From JBFLVU01 sp037444825 (GTDB lineage: Bacteria > Acidobacteriota > UBA4820 > DSQY01), in contig JBBILR010000008.1 of NCBI GenBank assembly GCA_037444825.1, positions 1 to 64,000 of the forward strand: a stretch of DNA of 64,000 nt. The letters run 5' to 3'. Positions 50,680 to 59,423 of this stretch are shown here, piece by piece (position 1 is the first letter of the stretch; every line of letters begins with the position of its first letter). A program made the position numbers and the translations under genes. Below the pieces are notes generated by a model. That model saw nothing but the letters and a program-made list of their open reading frames with translations. It was not told where the DNA came from and did not search any database.

Positions 50680-51731
50680 AGCGCTTGAAAAAGCTCCTCC
50701 TGCCCGCCGCACTCCTCGCCTTCGCGGGCTGGGAAATGGGCCGGCGGGGGGAGGGCGCCACGCTCGCCCTCCTCCTGGGCGTGACGGCGCTCCTCCTCTT
50801 CTTCACCGCCGTTTCGGCCCTCCTTCGGTGGAAGAAGGCTTCCCTGGCGGAGGAGGTCTCCGCCCGGACCGAAACGTGGTGGTTCATGGCGGCCGTCTTC
50901 CTGACCGCCTTCGCGACGCACCGGCTGGTCTCCTTCCTCTTCCTGGGGTTCCTCTGCTTCTCGGCGCTCCGGGAGTACTTCTCCCTGCTTCCCATGGGCG
51001 AAAAGGCGGGGGACAAGACCCTCTCCTTTCGCGACCGCCCCTCCATCCTGCTGGCCTACCTGACGGTCCCCGCCTCCCTCTGGGCGGCCTACGTCCGCTG
51101 GTACGAGCTGTTCATCATCCTCGTGCCGGTCTACTTCTTCCTGCTCACCCCCATCCTCTTCGTGGTCCAGGACCGGACGGAGGGGGCCCTCCGCTCCCTG
51201 GGCATGGTCTCCCTGGGAACCCTCTTCTTCGCCTTCTGTCTGGGCCATGCCCTTTTCCTCGTGAACCTGGGGGCCATGGTCCTCTTCTTCTGCTTCTTCC
51301 TGACGGAACTTCGGGACGTGGCGGCCTTCTGGGTGGGGGGCGGCTTGAGGGCCGTCGTCTCGCGCCTGGGGGAGGGGACGCTGCGAAGGGTCCTCTCCCG
51401 GCCCGTGGCCCCCACCATCAACCCCCGCAAGACGTGGGCCGGAGGCCTGACCACCGCCGTACTGACCTCCCTGCTGGCCCTGGCCCTGGTTCCCCTCCTT
51501 CCTCCGCTGAACGGAACCCCGGTGGACCCGCTCTTCGGGGCGGCGGCGGGGCTGGCCATCGGGGTGCTGGGCTTCTTCGGCGACCTGGTCTTCGGGATGG
51601 TGAAGCGGGACCTCCACGTCAAGGACACGGGAACGCTCCTTCAGGGCCACGGGGGGATCATCGACCGGGTCAACGGTCTCGTCTTCACCGTCCCCGCCAC
51701 CTTTCACCTCTTCTACTGGCGGTACTTCTAA
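50676..51731 (+). CDS. Phosphatidate cytidylyltransferase-like protein (CdsA/YnbB type)
   Basis: A 351-residue membrane protein with about nine helices. The CdsA signature is complete: GMVKRDLHVKDTGTLLQGHG followed by GIIDR, which binds CTP and Mg2+ and activates phosphatidic acid to CDP-diacylglycerol. Length and helix pattern fit the YnbB-like branch rather than the main CdsA, and a CDP-alcohol phosphatidyltransferase just upstream would use the product. The ATG overlaps the upstream stop. RBS is not obvious, which fits translational coupling. Confidence 0.88.
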   Translation: MKRLKKLLLPAALLAFAGWEMGRRGEGATLALLLGVTALLLFFTAVSALLRWKKASLAEEVSARTETWWFMAAVFLTAFATHRLVSFLFLGFLCFSALREYFSLLPMGEKAGDKTLSFRDRPSILLAYLTVPASLWAAYVRWYELFIILVPVYFFLLTPILFVVQDRTEGALRSLGMVSLGTLFFAFCLGHALFLVNLGAMVLFFCFFLTELRDVAAFWVGGGLRAVVSRLGEGTLRRVLSRPVAPTINPRKTWAGGLTTAVLTSLLALALVPLLPPLNGTPVDPLFGAAAGLAIGVLGFFGDLVFGMVKRDLHVKDTGTLLQGHGGIIDRVNGLVFTVPATFHLFYWRYF

Positions 51732-51740
51732 GGAGGCGCC

Positions 51741-52394
51741 GTGCGGGCGGCCGTCCACGGGTTGATCCGTCTCTTGCTGCTCCTGCTTTTCGGGGCCCGG
51801 GCCGGGGACCCCGTGGAGGACGAACAGGCCGTCGTGGTGGGGAACCACGACACCCACCTGGACGTCTTCCTGCTCTTTTCCCTCTTCCCCCTCCGGCGCG
51901 TCGGAAAGGTCCGCGCGGTGGCCGCCGAGGACTACTTCGGCAAAGGCCTTCGGGGGCTTCTGGCCCGGCTCCTCTTCCGCACCCTGCTCATCCCCCGGGG
52001 GAGCGGGGACCCGCTGAAGGCGCTGGAGCCGGTGCGGCAGGCCCTCCGCCGGGGGGAGTCCCTCGTGGTCTTTCCCGAGGGCACCCGGGGGGAACCGGGG
52101 GTCCTGCTGCCCTTCAAGTCGGGCATCGGGTCCCTCATGGAGGAGTTCCCCCGGATCCCCGTGTACCCGGTGGCCCTGCGGGGGGTGGAGCGCACCCTCC
52201 CCAAGGGGGGGGTCTTTCCGGTACCCTTCGTGGTGGAGATCCGGAGGCTCCCCAGGGTGACGGGAGAGGAGATGGCGGCGAAGTTCGGTCCCTCCTGCCG
52301 GAAGGCCATCGCGCAAGAACTCCGCCGAAGGATCGCGGAGGCCCTGGCCGGAGAGGAGAACCCCGGGCCCTGCGCCGGCGAGGACCGGCCGTGA
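51741..52394 (+). CDS. 1-acyl-sn-glycerol-3-phosphate acyltransferase-like (PlsC)
   Basis: A 217-residue membrane-associated acyltransferase. The HX4D catalytic motif is NHDTHLD and the glycerol-3-phosphate-binding motif is FPEGTRG. It should acylate lysophosphatidate or a related lysophospholipid. An N-terminal hydrophobic stretch (HGLIRLLLLLLFGA) anchors it. The start is GTG at 51741, with AGGAGG five bases upstream. Its stop overlaps the next start (GTGA), tying phospholipid synthesis to the dehydratase genes. Confidence 0.88.
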   Translation: MRAAVHGLIRLLLLLLFGARAGDPVEDEQAVVVGNHDTHLDVFLLFSLFPLRRVGKVRAVAAEDYFGKGLRGLLARLLFRTLLIPRGSGDPLKALEPVRQALRRGESLVVFPEGTRGEPGVLLPFKSGIGSLMEEFPRIPVYPVALRGVERTLPKGGVFPVPFVVEIRRLPRVTGEEMAAKFGPSCRKAIAQELRRRIAEALAGEENPGPCAGEDRP

Positions 52395-53461
52395 GCCGCC
52401 GCGCCTACGCCGAAGCCCAGCGCGCCGCCGGACGGCTCGTGGCCGCCGTCCTTCCGGCCCGCTACCCCCCGGAGGTCCTCTGGGCCCACGACGTGGTTCC
52501 CGTGGAGGTGTGGGACCCCCCGGCCCCCGCGGAGGTGGCCGGCGCCCACCTGCCGCCCATGGTTTGCTCCGTGGTCCGCCGAGGCCTCGCGCTCCTCTCG
52601 GCCTCTCCGCCGGTGGACCTCCTGCTCTTTCCCCACACCTGCGACTCCCTCCAGAACCTCTCCACCCTCCTGCCGGACCTTCTGGGGGAGAGGCGCCCCT
52701 GCCTCTTCTTCTACCCGCCGCGGGGGCCGGCGGGGGATTGCGGACGCGCCTTTCTCCTCGAGGAGGTCCGGTCCCTCTTCCGAAACCTCGACGCCGTGGC
52801 GGGGGAGCCTCCCCCCCACCGCCTTCGGGAAGCGGTGCGGTGGGCGCGGGAGCGGGACGAGGCGCTGCGCGGCCTCTACGACGCCCGGGCTCGGGGACAG
52901 CTGGACGCCCCCGCCGAGGAGTTCTACCGGGCGGTCCGGCGGACGGAGTACCTCTGGCCGGAGGAGGCGTCGGAGGAACTCCTCGCCTTCCGGCGGGAGC
53001 GGGCGGGGCGCCGCCCGGCGGGGGTTCCCCTGGTCCTGTCGGGGGTCCTGCCGGCGCCGATGGATTTCCTGCGCCGCCTGGACGAGCGGGGGCTCGCGGT
53101 GGTGGAGGACGATTTTCTGGGGCTGGGCCGGCGCTTCCCCCGCAGGGCCCCCGACCTCCCGGACGATCCCCTGGAGGCGGCGGCGGGGCGGCTCCTCGCC
53201 CTCCCCCCCTGTCCCACCCAGGGAGCGCCCCATTCCTCCCGTCTGGCCTTCCTGGAGGAGCTGGCGCGGCGGTCCTCCGCTCGGGCGGTGGTCTTTCTCG
53301 CCCTCAAGTTCTGCGAACCCGAGCTCTTCGACATCCCCTTCCTGGCGGAGGGCCTCAGGGAACGGGGCCTGCCCGCCCTGGTCCTGGAAACCGAGCCGGG
53401 GGGCGAAACGCCCGCCGCCCTGCTCACCCGCCTGGAGGCTTTCGTGGAGTCCCTGCCGTGA
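52391..53461 (+). CDS. 2-hydroxyacyl-CoA dehydratase family protein, HgdB-like subunit
   Basis: A 356-residue subunit of the HgdAB/FldBC/BcrBC family (PF06050), which uses a [4Fe-4S] cluster charged by an ATP-driven activator to do one-electron chemistry. The cysteines expected to hold the cluster are Cys59 (PMVCSVVRRG), Cys84 (FPHTCDSLQNLS) and the one in KFCEPELFDIPFL. LETEPGG near the end matches the usual 'LE.D' close. Size fits HgdB (about 380) or BcrC. It overlaps the PlsC-like stop (GTGA) and the HgdA-like start. Confidence 0.88.
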   Translation: MSRRAYAEAQRAAGRLVAAVLPARYPPEVLWAHDVVPVEVWDPPAPAEVAGAHLPPMVCSVVRRGLALLSASPPVDLLLFPHTCDSLQNLSTLLPDLLGERRPCLFFYPPRGPAGDCGRAFLLEEVRSLFRNLDAVAGEPPPHRLREAVRWARERDEALRGLYDARARGQLDAPAEEFYRAVRRTEYLWPEEASEELLAFRRERAGRRPAGVPLVLSGVLPAPMDFLRRLDERGLAVVEDDFLGLGRRFPRRAPDLPDDPLEAAAGRLLALPPCPTQGAPHSSRLAFLEELARRSSARAVVFLALKFCEPELFDIPFLAEGLRERGLPALVLETEPGGETPAALLTRLEAFVESLP

Positions 53462-54768
53462 CGCTCGTCCGGGAAGCGCGGTACCGCCTGATGAAGGACC
53501 TGGTCCTCCCCGCGGCGCTGAGGGCGCGGGAAGGCAGGCGGAGGGCCCGGAAGGCGGACCCGCTCTTCGGCCCGCCCCTGAAAAGCGGGGCCGAGCTCAA
53601 GCGGATCATGGCCCGCCACTACGCCCTGGCGAGGTACGCCAAGGGGGCGCGCCCCGTGGCCTACGTCACCAGCGGCGCCCCGGTGGAACTGCTGAGGCCG
53701 CTGGGCTTCTACACCCTCTACCCCGAAAACCACTCGGCCCTCTGCGGGGCGCGGAAGGTGGGGGACCGAATGGCGCTCCACGCCGAGGCCCGGGGCTTTT
53801 CGCCGGACCTGTGCTCCTACGCCCGGATCGACCTGGGCCACGCCTTCTCCGGCGAGTCGCCGGCGGGGGAGTTGCCGCCTCCGGACCTCCTCTTCTGCAC
53901 CACCAACATCTGCCAGACGGTGATGTACTGGTTCAAGGCCCTGGCCCACCACCACCGGGTTCCGCTGGTGGTCCTGGACACCCCGTACCTCCACGGCGGC
54001 CGGGAGGAGGGCCCGGCCCTCCGCTACTTCCGGGACCAGATGGTGGAGGCGGTTCCCCGGCTGGAGCGCGTCGCCTGCCGGGACTTCGAGGAGGGCCGGT
54101 TTCTCGCCGCCCTGGAGTCCTCCCGGCGCGCCTCCCTGCTCTGGGGAAAGGTCCTGGAGACCCTGAAGGCCCGGCCGGCGCCCCTCACCATCTTCGACGC
54201 CTTCGTGCACCTCATGCCGGTGGTCTCCCTGAGGGGCCTGCCGGTGTGCGAGCGGTACTACGAGGGGCTCCTCGCCGAGGCGGAGGAGCGGGTTCGGCGG
54301 GGCGTGGCCGCGGTGCCGGGGGAGCGCTTCCGTCTCCTGTGGGACAACATCGCCATCTGGTTCGCCCTGGGTTCCCTCGCCCGCCTCTTCGCCCGGGCTG
54401 GGGCCGTCCCCGTGGCGGCGACCTACACCCACGCCTGGGCGGAAACGGTCCAGGATCTCGAGGAGACGGACCCCTTCGACGGCCTGGCGAAGGCCTACGG
54501 CCGCATCTTCCTCAACCGCGACCTGGCCCACCGCCGGGACCTTCTCCTCACCCTGGCCCGGGAGTACGGCGTGCACGGCGTGGTCTTTCACTCGGCCAGG
54601 TCCTGCAAGCCTTACTCCATCGGCCAGTACGACATGCGGGGCGCCCTGGAGGCTCAGCTCCCCCTGAGGACGGTGGTCCTGGAGGCGGACATGGCCGACG
54701 GCCGCGTCTGGTCGGAGGCCCAGGCCGAGACCCGGCTCCAGGCCTTCTTCGAATCCCTGGAGAGGTGA
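53458..54768 (+). CDS. 2-hydroxyacyl-CoA dehydratase family protein, HgdA-like subunit
   Basis: A 436-residue partner subunit of the same family. Cysteines at 96 (HSALCGARKVG), 119 (SPDLCSYARIDLG), 147 and 152 (FCTTNICQTVMYWF) and 383 (SARSCKPYSIGQYDM) match the family's cluster and substrate-binding pattern. VVLEADMADGRVW ends the domain as in BcrB/HgdA. Size resembles BcrB (about 437). The GTG start at 53458 overlaps the previous stop; an internal ATG at 53491 is possible. The substrate is not shown by sequence. Confidence 0.88.
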   Translation: MTLVREARYRLMKDLVLPAALRAREGRRRARKADPLFGPPLKSGAELKRIMARHYALARYAKGARPVAYVTSGAPVELLRPLGFYTLYPENHSALCGARKVGDRMALHAEARGFSPDLCSYARIDLGHAFSGESPAGELPPPDLLFCTTNICQTVMYWFKALAHHHRVPLVVLDTPYLHGGREEGPALRYFRDQMVEAVPRLERVACRDFEEGRFLAALESSRRASLLWGKVLETLKARPAPLTIFDAFVHLMPVVSLRGLPVCERYYEGLLAEAEERVRRGVAAVPGERFRLLWDNIAIWFALGSLARLFARAGAVPVAATYTHAWAETVQDLEETDPFDGLAKAYGRIFLNRDLAHRRDLLLTLAREYGVHGVVFHSARSCKPYSIGQYDMRGALEAQLPLRTVVLEADMADGRVWSEAQAETRLQAFFESLER

Positions 54769-54770
54769 GG

Positions 54771-55565
54771 ATGGACTGCTTCGCCGGCGTGGACGTGGGG
54801 AGCCAGGCGGCCAAGGCGGTGGTCCTGGACGGGGAGGGCCGCCTCTTGGGGCGGGCCCTGTTGGACACCGGCCCCGATTTCGGGAGGAGCGCCCGGCGGG
54901 CGCTGGAGGAGGCCCTTTCTCAGGCCGGCGCGCCGAGGGAGTCGGTGCGGGTGCTGGTGGGAACGGGCTACGGCCGGGCCTCGGTGCCCGGGGCCCACCG
55001 GGCCATCACCGAGATCACCTGCCACGCCAGGGGGGTGGCGTGGCTCTTCCCCGAGGCCCGGCTCCTCCTGGACGTCGGCGGGCAGGACAGCAAGGCCGTC
55101 CGCCTGGGACCCGGCGGGAAGGTGGAGGGCTTCGCCATGAACGACAAGTGCGCCGCGGGGACGGGGAAGTTCCTCTCGGTGCTGGCCCAGAGCCTGGGGA
55201 CGGGAATCGAGGGCCTGGGGCCGGCGGGGCTGAGGGCCTCCAAGGAGCTGCACCTCTCCAGCACCTGCACCGTCTTCGCGGAGAGCGAGGTCATCTCCCT
55301 CCTCTCCCGCGGGGAGTCGGTCCCCGACGTGGCCCACGCCGTCCACGCGGCCATGGCGAGAAGGCTCGTGGGGCTGGTCCGCCAGGCGGGCCTCCAGGAA
55401 CCGGCGGTCTTCACGGGGGGAGGGGCCTTGAACGCCGACCTGGTCCGCTCCGTGGAAGGTGCCTTGGGGATTCGCTTCCGCATCCCCGAGGAGCCGGCCT
55501 TCACGGGGGCGCTGGGGGCGGCGCTCCTGGCGCGGGAGGCGGCGCTGGCGCCTTCGCCCCGGTGA
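54771..55565 (+). CDS. ATP-dependent activator (HgdC/BadF-BadG type)
   Basis: A 264-residue ASKHA-fold ATPase that transfers one high-energy electron into the dehydratase. Cys127 (NDKCAAGTGKF) and Cys166 (STCTVFAESEV) fall at the exact numbers of the cysteines that share the [4Fe-4S] cluster in the Acidaminococcus HgdC dimer. The phosphate loops are GVDVGSQAAKAVVL and LLDVGGQDSKAV, and TGGGALNADLV is the late motif. A single short copy implies a homodimer like HgdC, unlike the split BcrA/BcrD pair. It starts two bases after the HgdA-like gene. Confidence 0.93.
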   Translation: MDCFAGVDVGSQAAKAVVLDGEGRLLGRALLDTGPDFGRSARRALEEALSQAGAPRESVRVLVGTGYGRASVPGAHRAITEITCHARGVAWLFPEARLLLDVGGQDSKAVRLGPGGKVEGFAMNDKCAAGTGKFLSVLAQSLGTGIEGLGPAGLRASKELHLSSTCTVFAESEVISLLSRGESVPDVAHAVHAAMARRLVGLVRQAGLQEPAVFTGGGALNADLVRSVEGALGIRFRIPEEPAFTGALGAALLAREAALAPSPR

Positions 55566-55611
55566 GACGGCCCCTCTCGACGCCTCTCGCAACTTCCTCA
55601 CGCTTCCGGCG

Positions 55612-55617
55612 TATACT
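55612..55617 (+). promoter_or_regulatory. -10 element (TATACT) of the M3 peptidase gene
   Basis: TATACT lies 50 bases before the start codon at 55668. A fitting -35 hexamer is not visible. Confidence 0.4.
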
Positions 55618-55667
55618 CCCCTCTGACGTTTCGAGGGAACCCCTTTCCCCGCAAGAAAGGAAGGACC

Positions 55668-57569
55668 ATGACGAAGATGCTTCTGCTCCCCACCCTGGCG
55701 GGCCTGCTCCTCCTCGGCGCCGCCGTGAACGCCCTCTCCGCCGAACGGACGGAGATCCCCGAGAAGTACCAGTGGAAGCTCACCGACATCTACCCCACGG
55801 AGGCCGCCTGGGACCAGGCCAAAAAGAACATCGAGAATCGGATCCCTCAGATGGCCGCCTTTCAGGGCCGCCTGGGCGAATCGGCGGGGACCCTGTACGC
55901 CGCCCTCTCCACCATGGCCGACCTGGACAAGGAACTCTCCCGCCTCCTCTCCTACGCCTCCATGCGCTACGACCAGGACACCCGCGTGGCCGCCAGCCTG
56001 GAGCGCCTGCAGGCCGGCGAGCAGGTGGCCGCGCGATTCGGCGCCGCCGTCTCCTACATCCGGCCGGAGATCCTCTCTCTGGATCCGGCCCGGGTGGAGG
56101 CCTTCGTGCAGGAAGAGCCCCGCCTGAAGGACTACAAGCCCTACCTCGACAACATCCTGAGGATGAAGGACCACACCCTCTCGCCCGCCGAAGAGCAGGT
56201 GGTGGCCCGGGCCCTGGGCCAGATGGGGGGAACCGCCGACGCCGTCTACGGCATCTTCACCAACGCCGACCTGCCCTACCCCGAGGTGGAGCTTGTAAGC
56301 GGCGAGAAGGTCCGCATGGACGCCGCCGCCTACACCAAGTACCGCGCGGCGGCCAACCGGGAAGACCGGATGCGGGTCTTCCGGGCCTTCTGGGGCAAGT
56401 ACGCCGAGTTCAAGAGGACCCTGGGCACCACCCTCTACTCCGCGGTGAAGGGCCACATCTTCACCAAGGAGGTGAGGAAGTACGACTCCTGCCTCCAGGC
56501 TTCCCTGGACCGGAACAACATCCCCGTGGCGGTCTACGACCAGCTCATCGCCGACGTCCACAGGAACCTTCCGGTCCTCCACCGGTACCTCCGCCTCCGC
56601 CAGAAGATGATGGGACTGGACCAGCTCCGCTACGAGGACCTTTACGCCCCCATCGTCTCCAAGGTGGACCTCGCCTACACCCCCGAGGAGGCCATGAAGC
56701 TCACCCTGGACGCCTGCGCCCCCCTGGGCCCCGAGTACGTCGTCGCCTTGCGGAAGGGCTACGAGAGCGGGTGGGTGGACTTCATGCCCTCCACGGGCAA
56801 GCGCTCCGGCGCCTACAGCAACGGCTCCTGCTACGACGTGCACCCCTTCCAGCTCCTCAACTTCATGGGGACCTACGAGGACGTCTCCACGCTGGCCCAC
56901 GAGTCGGGCCACTCCATGCACTCCTACCTCTCCAACAAGAACCAGCCGTACGTCACCGCCGACTACTCCATCTTCGTCGCCGAGGTGGCCTCCACCCTCA
57001 ACGAAAACCTCCTGCTTCACCACATGCTGAGGAACACGAAGGACGACGCCGTCCGGCTCTACCTCCTGGGGTCGGCCCTCGACAACATGCGGCAGACCCT
57101 CTTCCGCCAGACCCTCTTCGCCGAGTTCGAGAAGACCATCCACGACATGGCCGAGCGGGGGGAGACGCTGTCGGGCGACAACCTGAGCGCCCTGTACCTC
57201 AAGCTCCTGAGGGAGTACTACGGCCACGACCAGGGGATCTGCGCCGTGGACGACCTCTACGGCGTCGAGTGGGCGTACATTCCCCACTTCTACTACAACT
57301 TCTACGTCTACCAGTACGCCACCAGCCTCACGGCCTCCACCTACATCGCCGACGCCATCCGGCAGGAGGCCCAGGGGAAGAAGCCCTCCACCCGGACCCG
57401 GGACGCCTACCTGAAGATGCTCTCCTCCGGTTCCTCCAAGTACCCCATCGAGCTGCTCCGGGACGCCGGCGTGGACATGACCACCAGCGCCCCCTTCGAC
57501 GCCGCCATGCGGGAGATGAACCGGATCATGGACGAGATGGAGGCCATCCTCGCCCGGCACAAGAAGTGA
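55668..57569 (+). CDS. M3 family oligoendopeptidase F-like, exported
   Basis: A 633-residue zinc metallopeptidase of the PepF/thimet branch. A signal peptide (LLLPTLAGLLLLGAAVNA, cut near LSA-ER) makes it extracytoplasmic. The zinc site is HESGHSMH (HExxH) with the downstream ligand Glu in VAEVASTLNENLLL. KYQWKLTDIYPTEAAWDQ near the N-terminus is typical of PepF. It would cut short peptides in the periplasm. AAAGGAAGG precedes the ATG. It has its own TATACT box and is not coupled to the lipid operon. Confidence 0.93.
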   Translation: MTKMLLLPTLAGLLLLGAAVNALSAERTEIPEKYQWKLTDIYPTEAAWDQAKKNIENRIPQMAAFQGRLGESAGTLYAALSTMADLDKELSRLLSYASMRYDQDTRVAASLERLQAGEQVAARFGAAVSYIRPEILSLDPARVEAFVQEEPRLKDYKPYLDNILRMKDHTLSPAEEQVVARALGQMGGTADAVYGIFTNADLPYPEVELVSGEKVRMDAAAYTKYRAAANREDRMRVFRAFWGKYAEFKRTLGTTLYSAVKGHIFTKEVRKYDSCLQASLDRNNIPVAVYDQLIADVHRNLPVLHRYLRLRQKMMGLDQLRYEDLYAPIVSKVDLAYTPEEAMKLTLDACAPLGPEYVVALRKGYESGWVDFMPSTGKRSGAYSNGSCYDVHPFQLLNFMGTYEDVSTLAHESGHSMHSYLSNKNQPYVTADYSIFVAEVASTLNENLLLHHMLRNTKDDAVRLYLLGSALDNMRQTLFRQTLFAEFEKTIHDMAERGETLSGDNLSALYLKLLREYYGHDQGICAVDDLYGVEWAYIPHFYYNFYVYQYATSLTASTYIADAIRQEAQGKKPSTRTRDAYLKMLSSGSSKYPIELLRDAGVDMTTSAPFDAAMREMNRIMDEMEAILARHKK

Positions 57570-57590
57570 TCCCGGCGCCGCCCGCCTTTC

Positions 57591-57619
57591 TTGACAGGGA
57601 GGGGGGCCGTTGATAGATT
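57591..57619 (+). promoter_or_regulatory. Strong promoter of the DUF349-like gene
   Basis: TTGACA (57591-57596), 17 bases, then TAGATT (57614-57619). It lies just after the M3 peptidase stop and should start a transcript near 57626 with a leader of about 220 bases. Confidence 0.75.
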
Positions 57620-57845
57620 CGGGGGGGCCGAGAGGCCCCCTCGGCCGGGGTTTCAGCGGCCCCGGTTCGAGGCGTTGTCCGGCGTCGGGGCCCGCGGGAC
57701 CCGACGGGAACCGTTCGCCCCGCCCCCCGCGCCGAAGGGGCCCGGGGGGCGCGGCCCGGGCGGGCCAGGGAGGGAGGAACCGCCGGGCCCCAAACCTTTC
57801 CCCCACCCGCCGGCGGGACCGGCGGATCCCCCCAGGAGGCACCCC
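57620..57845 (+). promoter_or_regulatory. Long, extremely GC-rich leader
   Basis: About 220 bases with no gene, rich in G- and C-runs that can pair with each other (for example GGGGGGCC with GGCCCCCTC, and GGGGCCC with GGGCGCGGCCCGGGC). AGGAGG at its end is the ribosome-binding site for the gene starting at 57846. The leader may fold into a stable structure that controls translation or stability. I see no peptide or known riboswitch. Confidence 0.35.
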
Positions 57846-59363
57846 ATGAGCGAAGAGACCCCGCGCCCCGACGCCGCTGAGACCGAAGCGGCCGCCCCCG
57901 AAGCCGCGTCCGCCCTGACGGCGATGGAAGCCGCCCCGGCCGATTCGGCCGCCGCGCCGGCACCGGCCGCCACGGCCTCCGCCCCGCCGGCTCCGCCCGA
58001 GGAGCCCCCCGGGGCCCCAGAATCCTCCGTGGAGGCCGAGGCGGCGGAGGTCCCCGCCCAGGCCCCCGCCCTGGAGCCGGAGGCGGAGGCGGAGGAAAAG
58101 GCGGTGAAGAAAGGGCCCGAGCTGGACCGGGAGCGGTGGCTCCAGCTGGCCCGTGCCAACGCCGAGGTCATCCGGGCGGAGATCGTCAAGTTGAAGGAGC
58201 ACCTCTCCCGGGAGCCCCGTCCCTCCTTCGCGGAGTTCTGGGCCCACGCCCGGGAGGTCACCTCCATGTTCAAGACCTTCCGCCCCATGGAGGCCAAGGA
58301 GCGGGAGGCCCTCTGGGCGGAGTTCCACGCCTTCTGCGAGGCGACGAGAACGTTCCAAGAGGGGGAGCGCCAGAAGGTCCGGGAGGAGTCCCGCGCCAAA
58401 CGGACCCTCATCGAGGAGAAGATCGCCGCCGCCGGGGCCTGCCTCTCCCCCGACGCGGGGGAGGAGGCCCTGGCCCGCGCCCAGTCCCTCCTCTCCGAGG
58501 CGCTGAACCTCATGAAGACCCACCCCGCCGCCGGGGCCGCCGCCGGGACCGCCGCCGAAGAGGGGCCGGAGGCGGAGACCGTCCAGAAGCCGGAGATGGA
58601 CGCCCGGCTCATCCGGGAGGACCGGGAGGCCTGCTGGTCCCGGTGGGTGGAGGTCCGGGAAGCGGTGAAGACCCGGCGCCGGGAGATCCGGAACCTGGTG
58701 CTGGGGGCCCTCAAGGCCCGGGCCGAAGGGTTCCTGGAAAGCGCCGGCGGGGACGACCCCCACGGCGTCCAGGCCTCCATCCGCGCCTTCCAGGGGGAGG
58801 TGAAGGAGGCCCCCCTGCCGCCCTCCGACAAGGAGCGAATCCGCACCATCCTGCGGGCCGCCTGGAAGCGGGCCTCGGAGCGCATCGAGGCCTTGAAGGA
58901 GGAGCGCCGCCAGAAGCACGCCGAGTGGTTGTCCCGGATGACCGAGCACCTCACCCGGTGGGAGGCGGCCCTCTACAAGAACGAGGACCTCCTCGCCAGG
59001 ATCCGGGCGGAGGTGGAGGACCTGGAACGGCGGATTCAGGGGGCCCGGGAGCCGAGCGCGGCCGAGCGCTTCAAGGGGTGGCTGGAGGAGAAGCGCAAGC
59101 GCCTCGCCGGGGTGGAGGCCACCCACGCCGAGCTGGCGGAGAAGATCCGCGCCGTGCGGGCCAAGATGGGCAAGGAGGCGCCGCCCCCCCTTCCGCGGCC
59201 CGAGCCCGCGGAGGCCCCCGCCCGGCGGCCGCGCCGGGAGAGGGAGAAACCGGAGGCGAAGCCGGCCTCCCCGCCGCCCAGCGCCGGCCTCAACCTCGGC
59301 GACCTCCTGCAGGAGAAGCTGGGGGACGCCCTGAAAAGCCTGAAACAGAACGCCGAGTCGTGA
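57846..59363 (+). CDS. Coiled-coil DUF349-like protein
   Basis: A 505-residue protein I cannot name with certainty. The N-terminal 80 residues are Ala/Pro/Glu-rich and disordered. The rest is helical, with segments such as KEREALWAEFHAFCEATRTF (residue about 160) and SDKERIRTILRAAWKRASER that resemble the helical repeats of the DUF349 family, whose role is not well defined (linked to ribosome or stress in some bacteria). The C-terminus is a coiled coil followed by a short amphipathic segment (NLGDLLQEKLGDALKSLK). No signal peptide. It has its own promoter and terminator, so it is monocistronic and probably well expressed. Confidence 0.6.
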   Translation: MSEETPRPDAAETEAAAPEAASALTAMEAAPADSAAAPAPAATASAPPAPPEEPPGAPESSVEAEAAEVPAQAPALEPEAEAEEKAVKKGPELDRERWLQLARANAEVIRAEIVKLKEHLSREPRPSFAEFWAHAREVTSMFKTFRPMEAKEREALWAEFHAFCEATRTFQEGERQKVREESRAKRTLIEEKIAAAGACLSPDAGEEALARAQSLLSEALNLMKTHPAAGAAAGTAAEEGPEAETVQKPEMDARLIREDREACWSRWVEVREAVKTRRREIRNLVLGALKARAEGFLESAGGDDPHGVQASIRAFQGEVKEAPLPPSDKERIRTILRAAWKRASERIEALKEERRQKHAEWLSRMTEHLTRWEAALYKNEDLLARIRAEVEDLERRIQGAREPSAAERFKGWLEEKRKRLAGVEATHAELAEKIRAVRAKMGKEAPPPLPRPEPAEAPARRPRREREKPEAKPASPPPSAGLNLGDLLQEKLGDALKSLKQNAES

Positions 59364-59387
59364 GCCTCGCCTTCGAGGGGTTCCGGA

Positions 59388-59418
59388 GGGGCCGGCGCCG
59401 TCCGGCCCCTTTTCCTTT
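59388..59418 (+). terminator. Intrinsic terminator after the DUF349-like gene
   Basis: GGGGCCGG-CGCCGT-CCGGCCCC (8-bp stem, loop 6) is followed by TTTTCCTTT, about 25 bases after the stop codon at 59363. Confidence 0.85.
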
Positions 59419-59423
59419 CGCCC

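Noticed and set aside
54654..59126. A 1490-codon open frame on the minus strand
   Set aside because: Antisense to the activator, M3 peptidase and DUF349-like genes. The sequence is repetitive Gly/Val/Leu/Asp-rich, typical of GC shadow.
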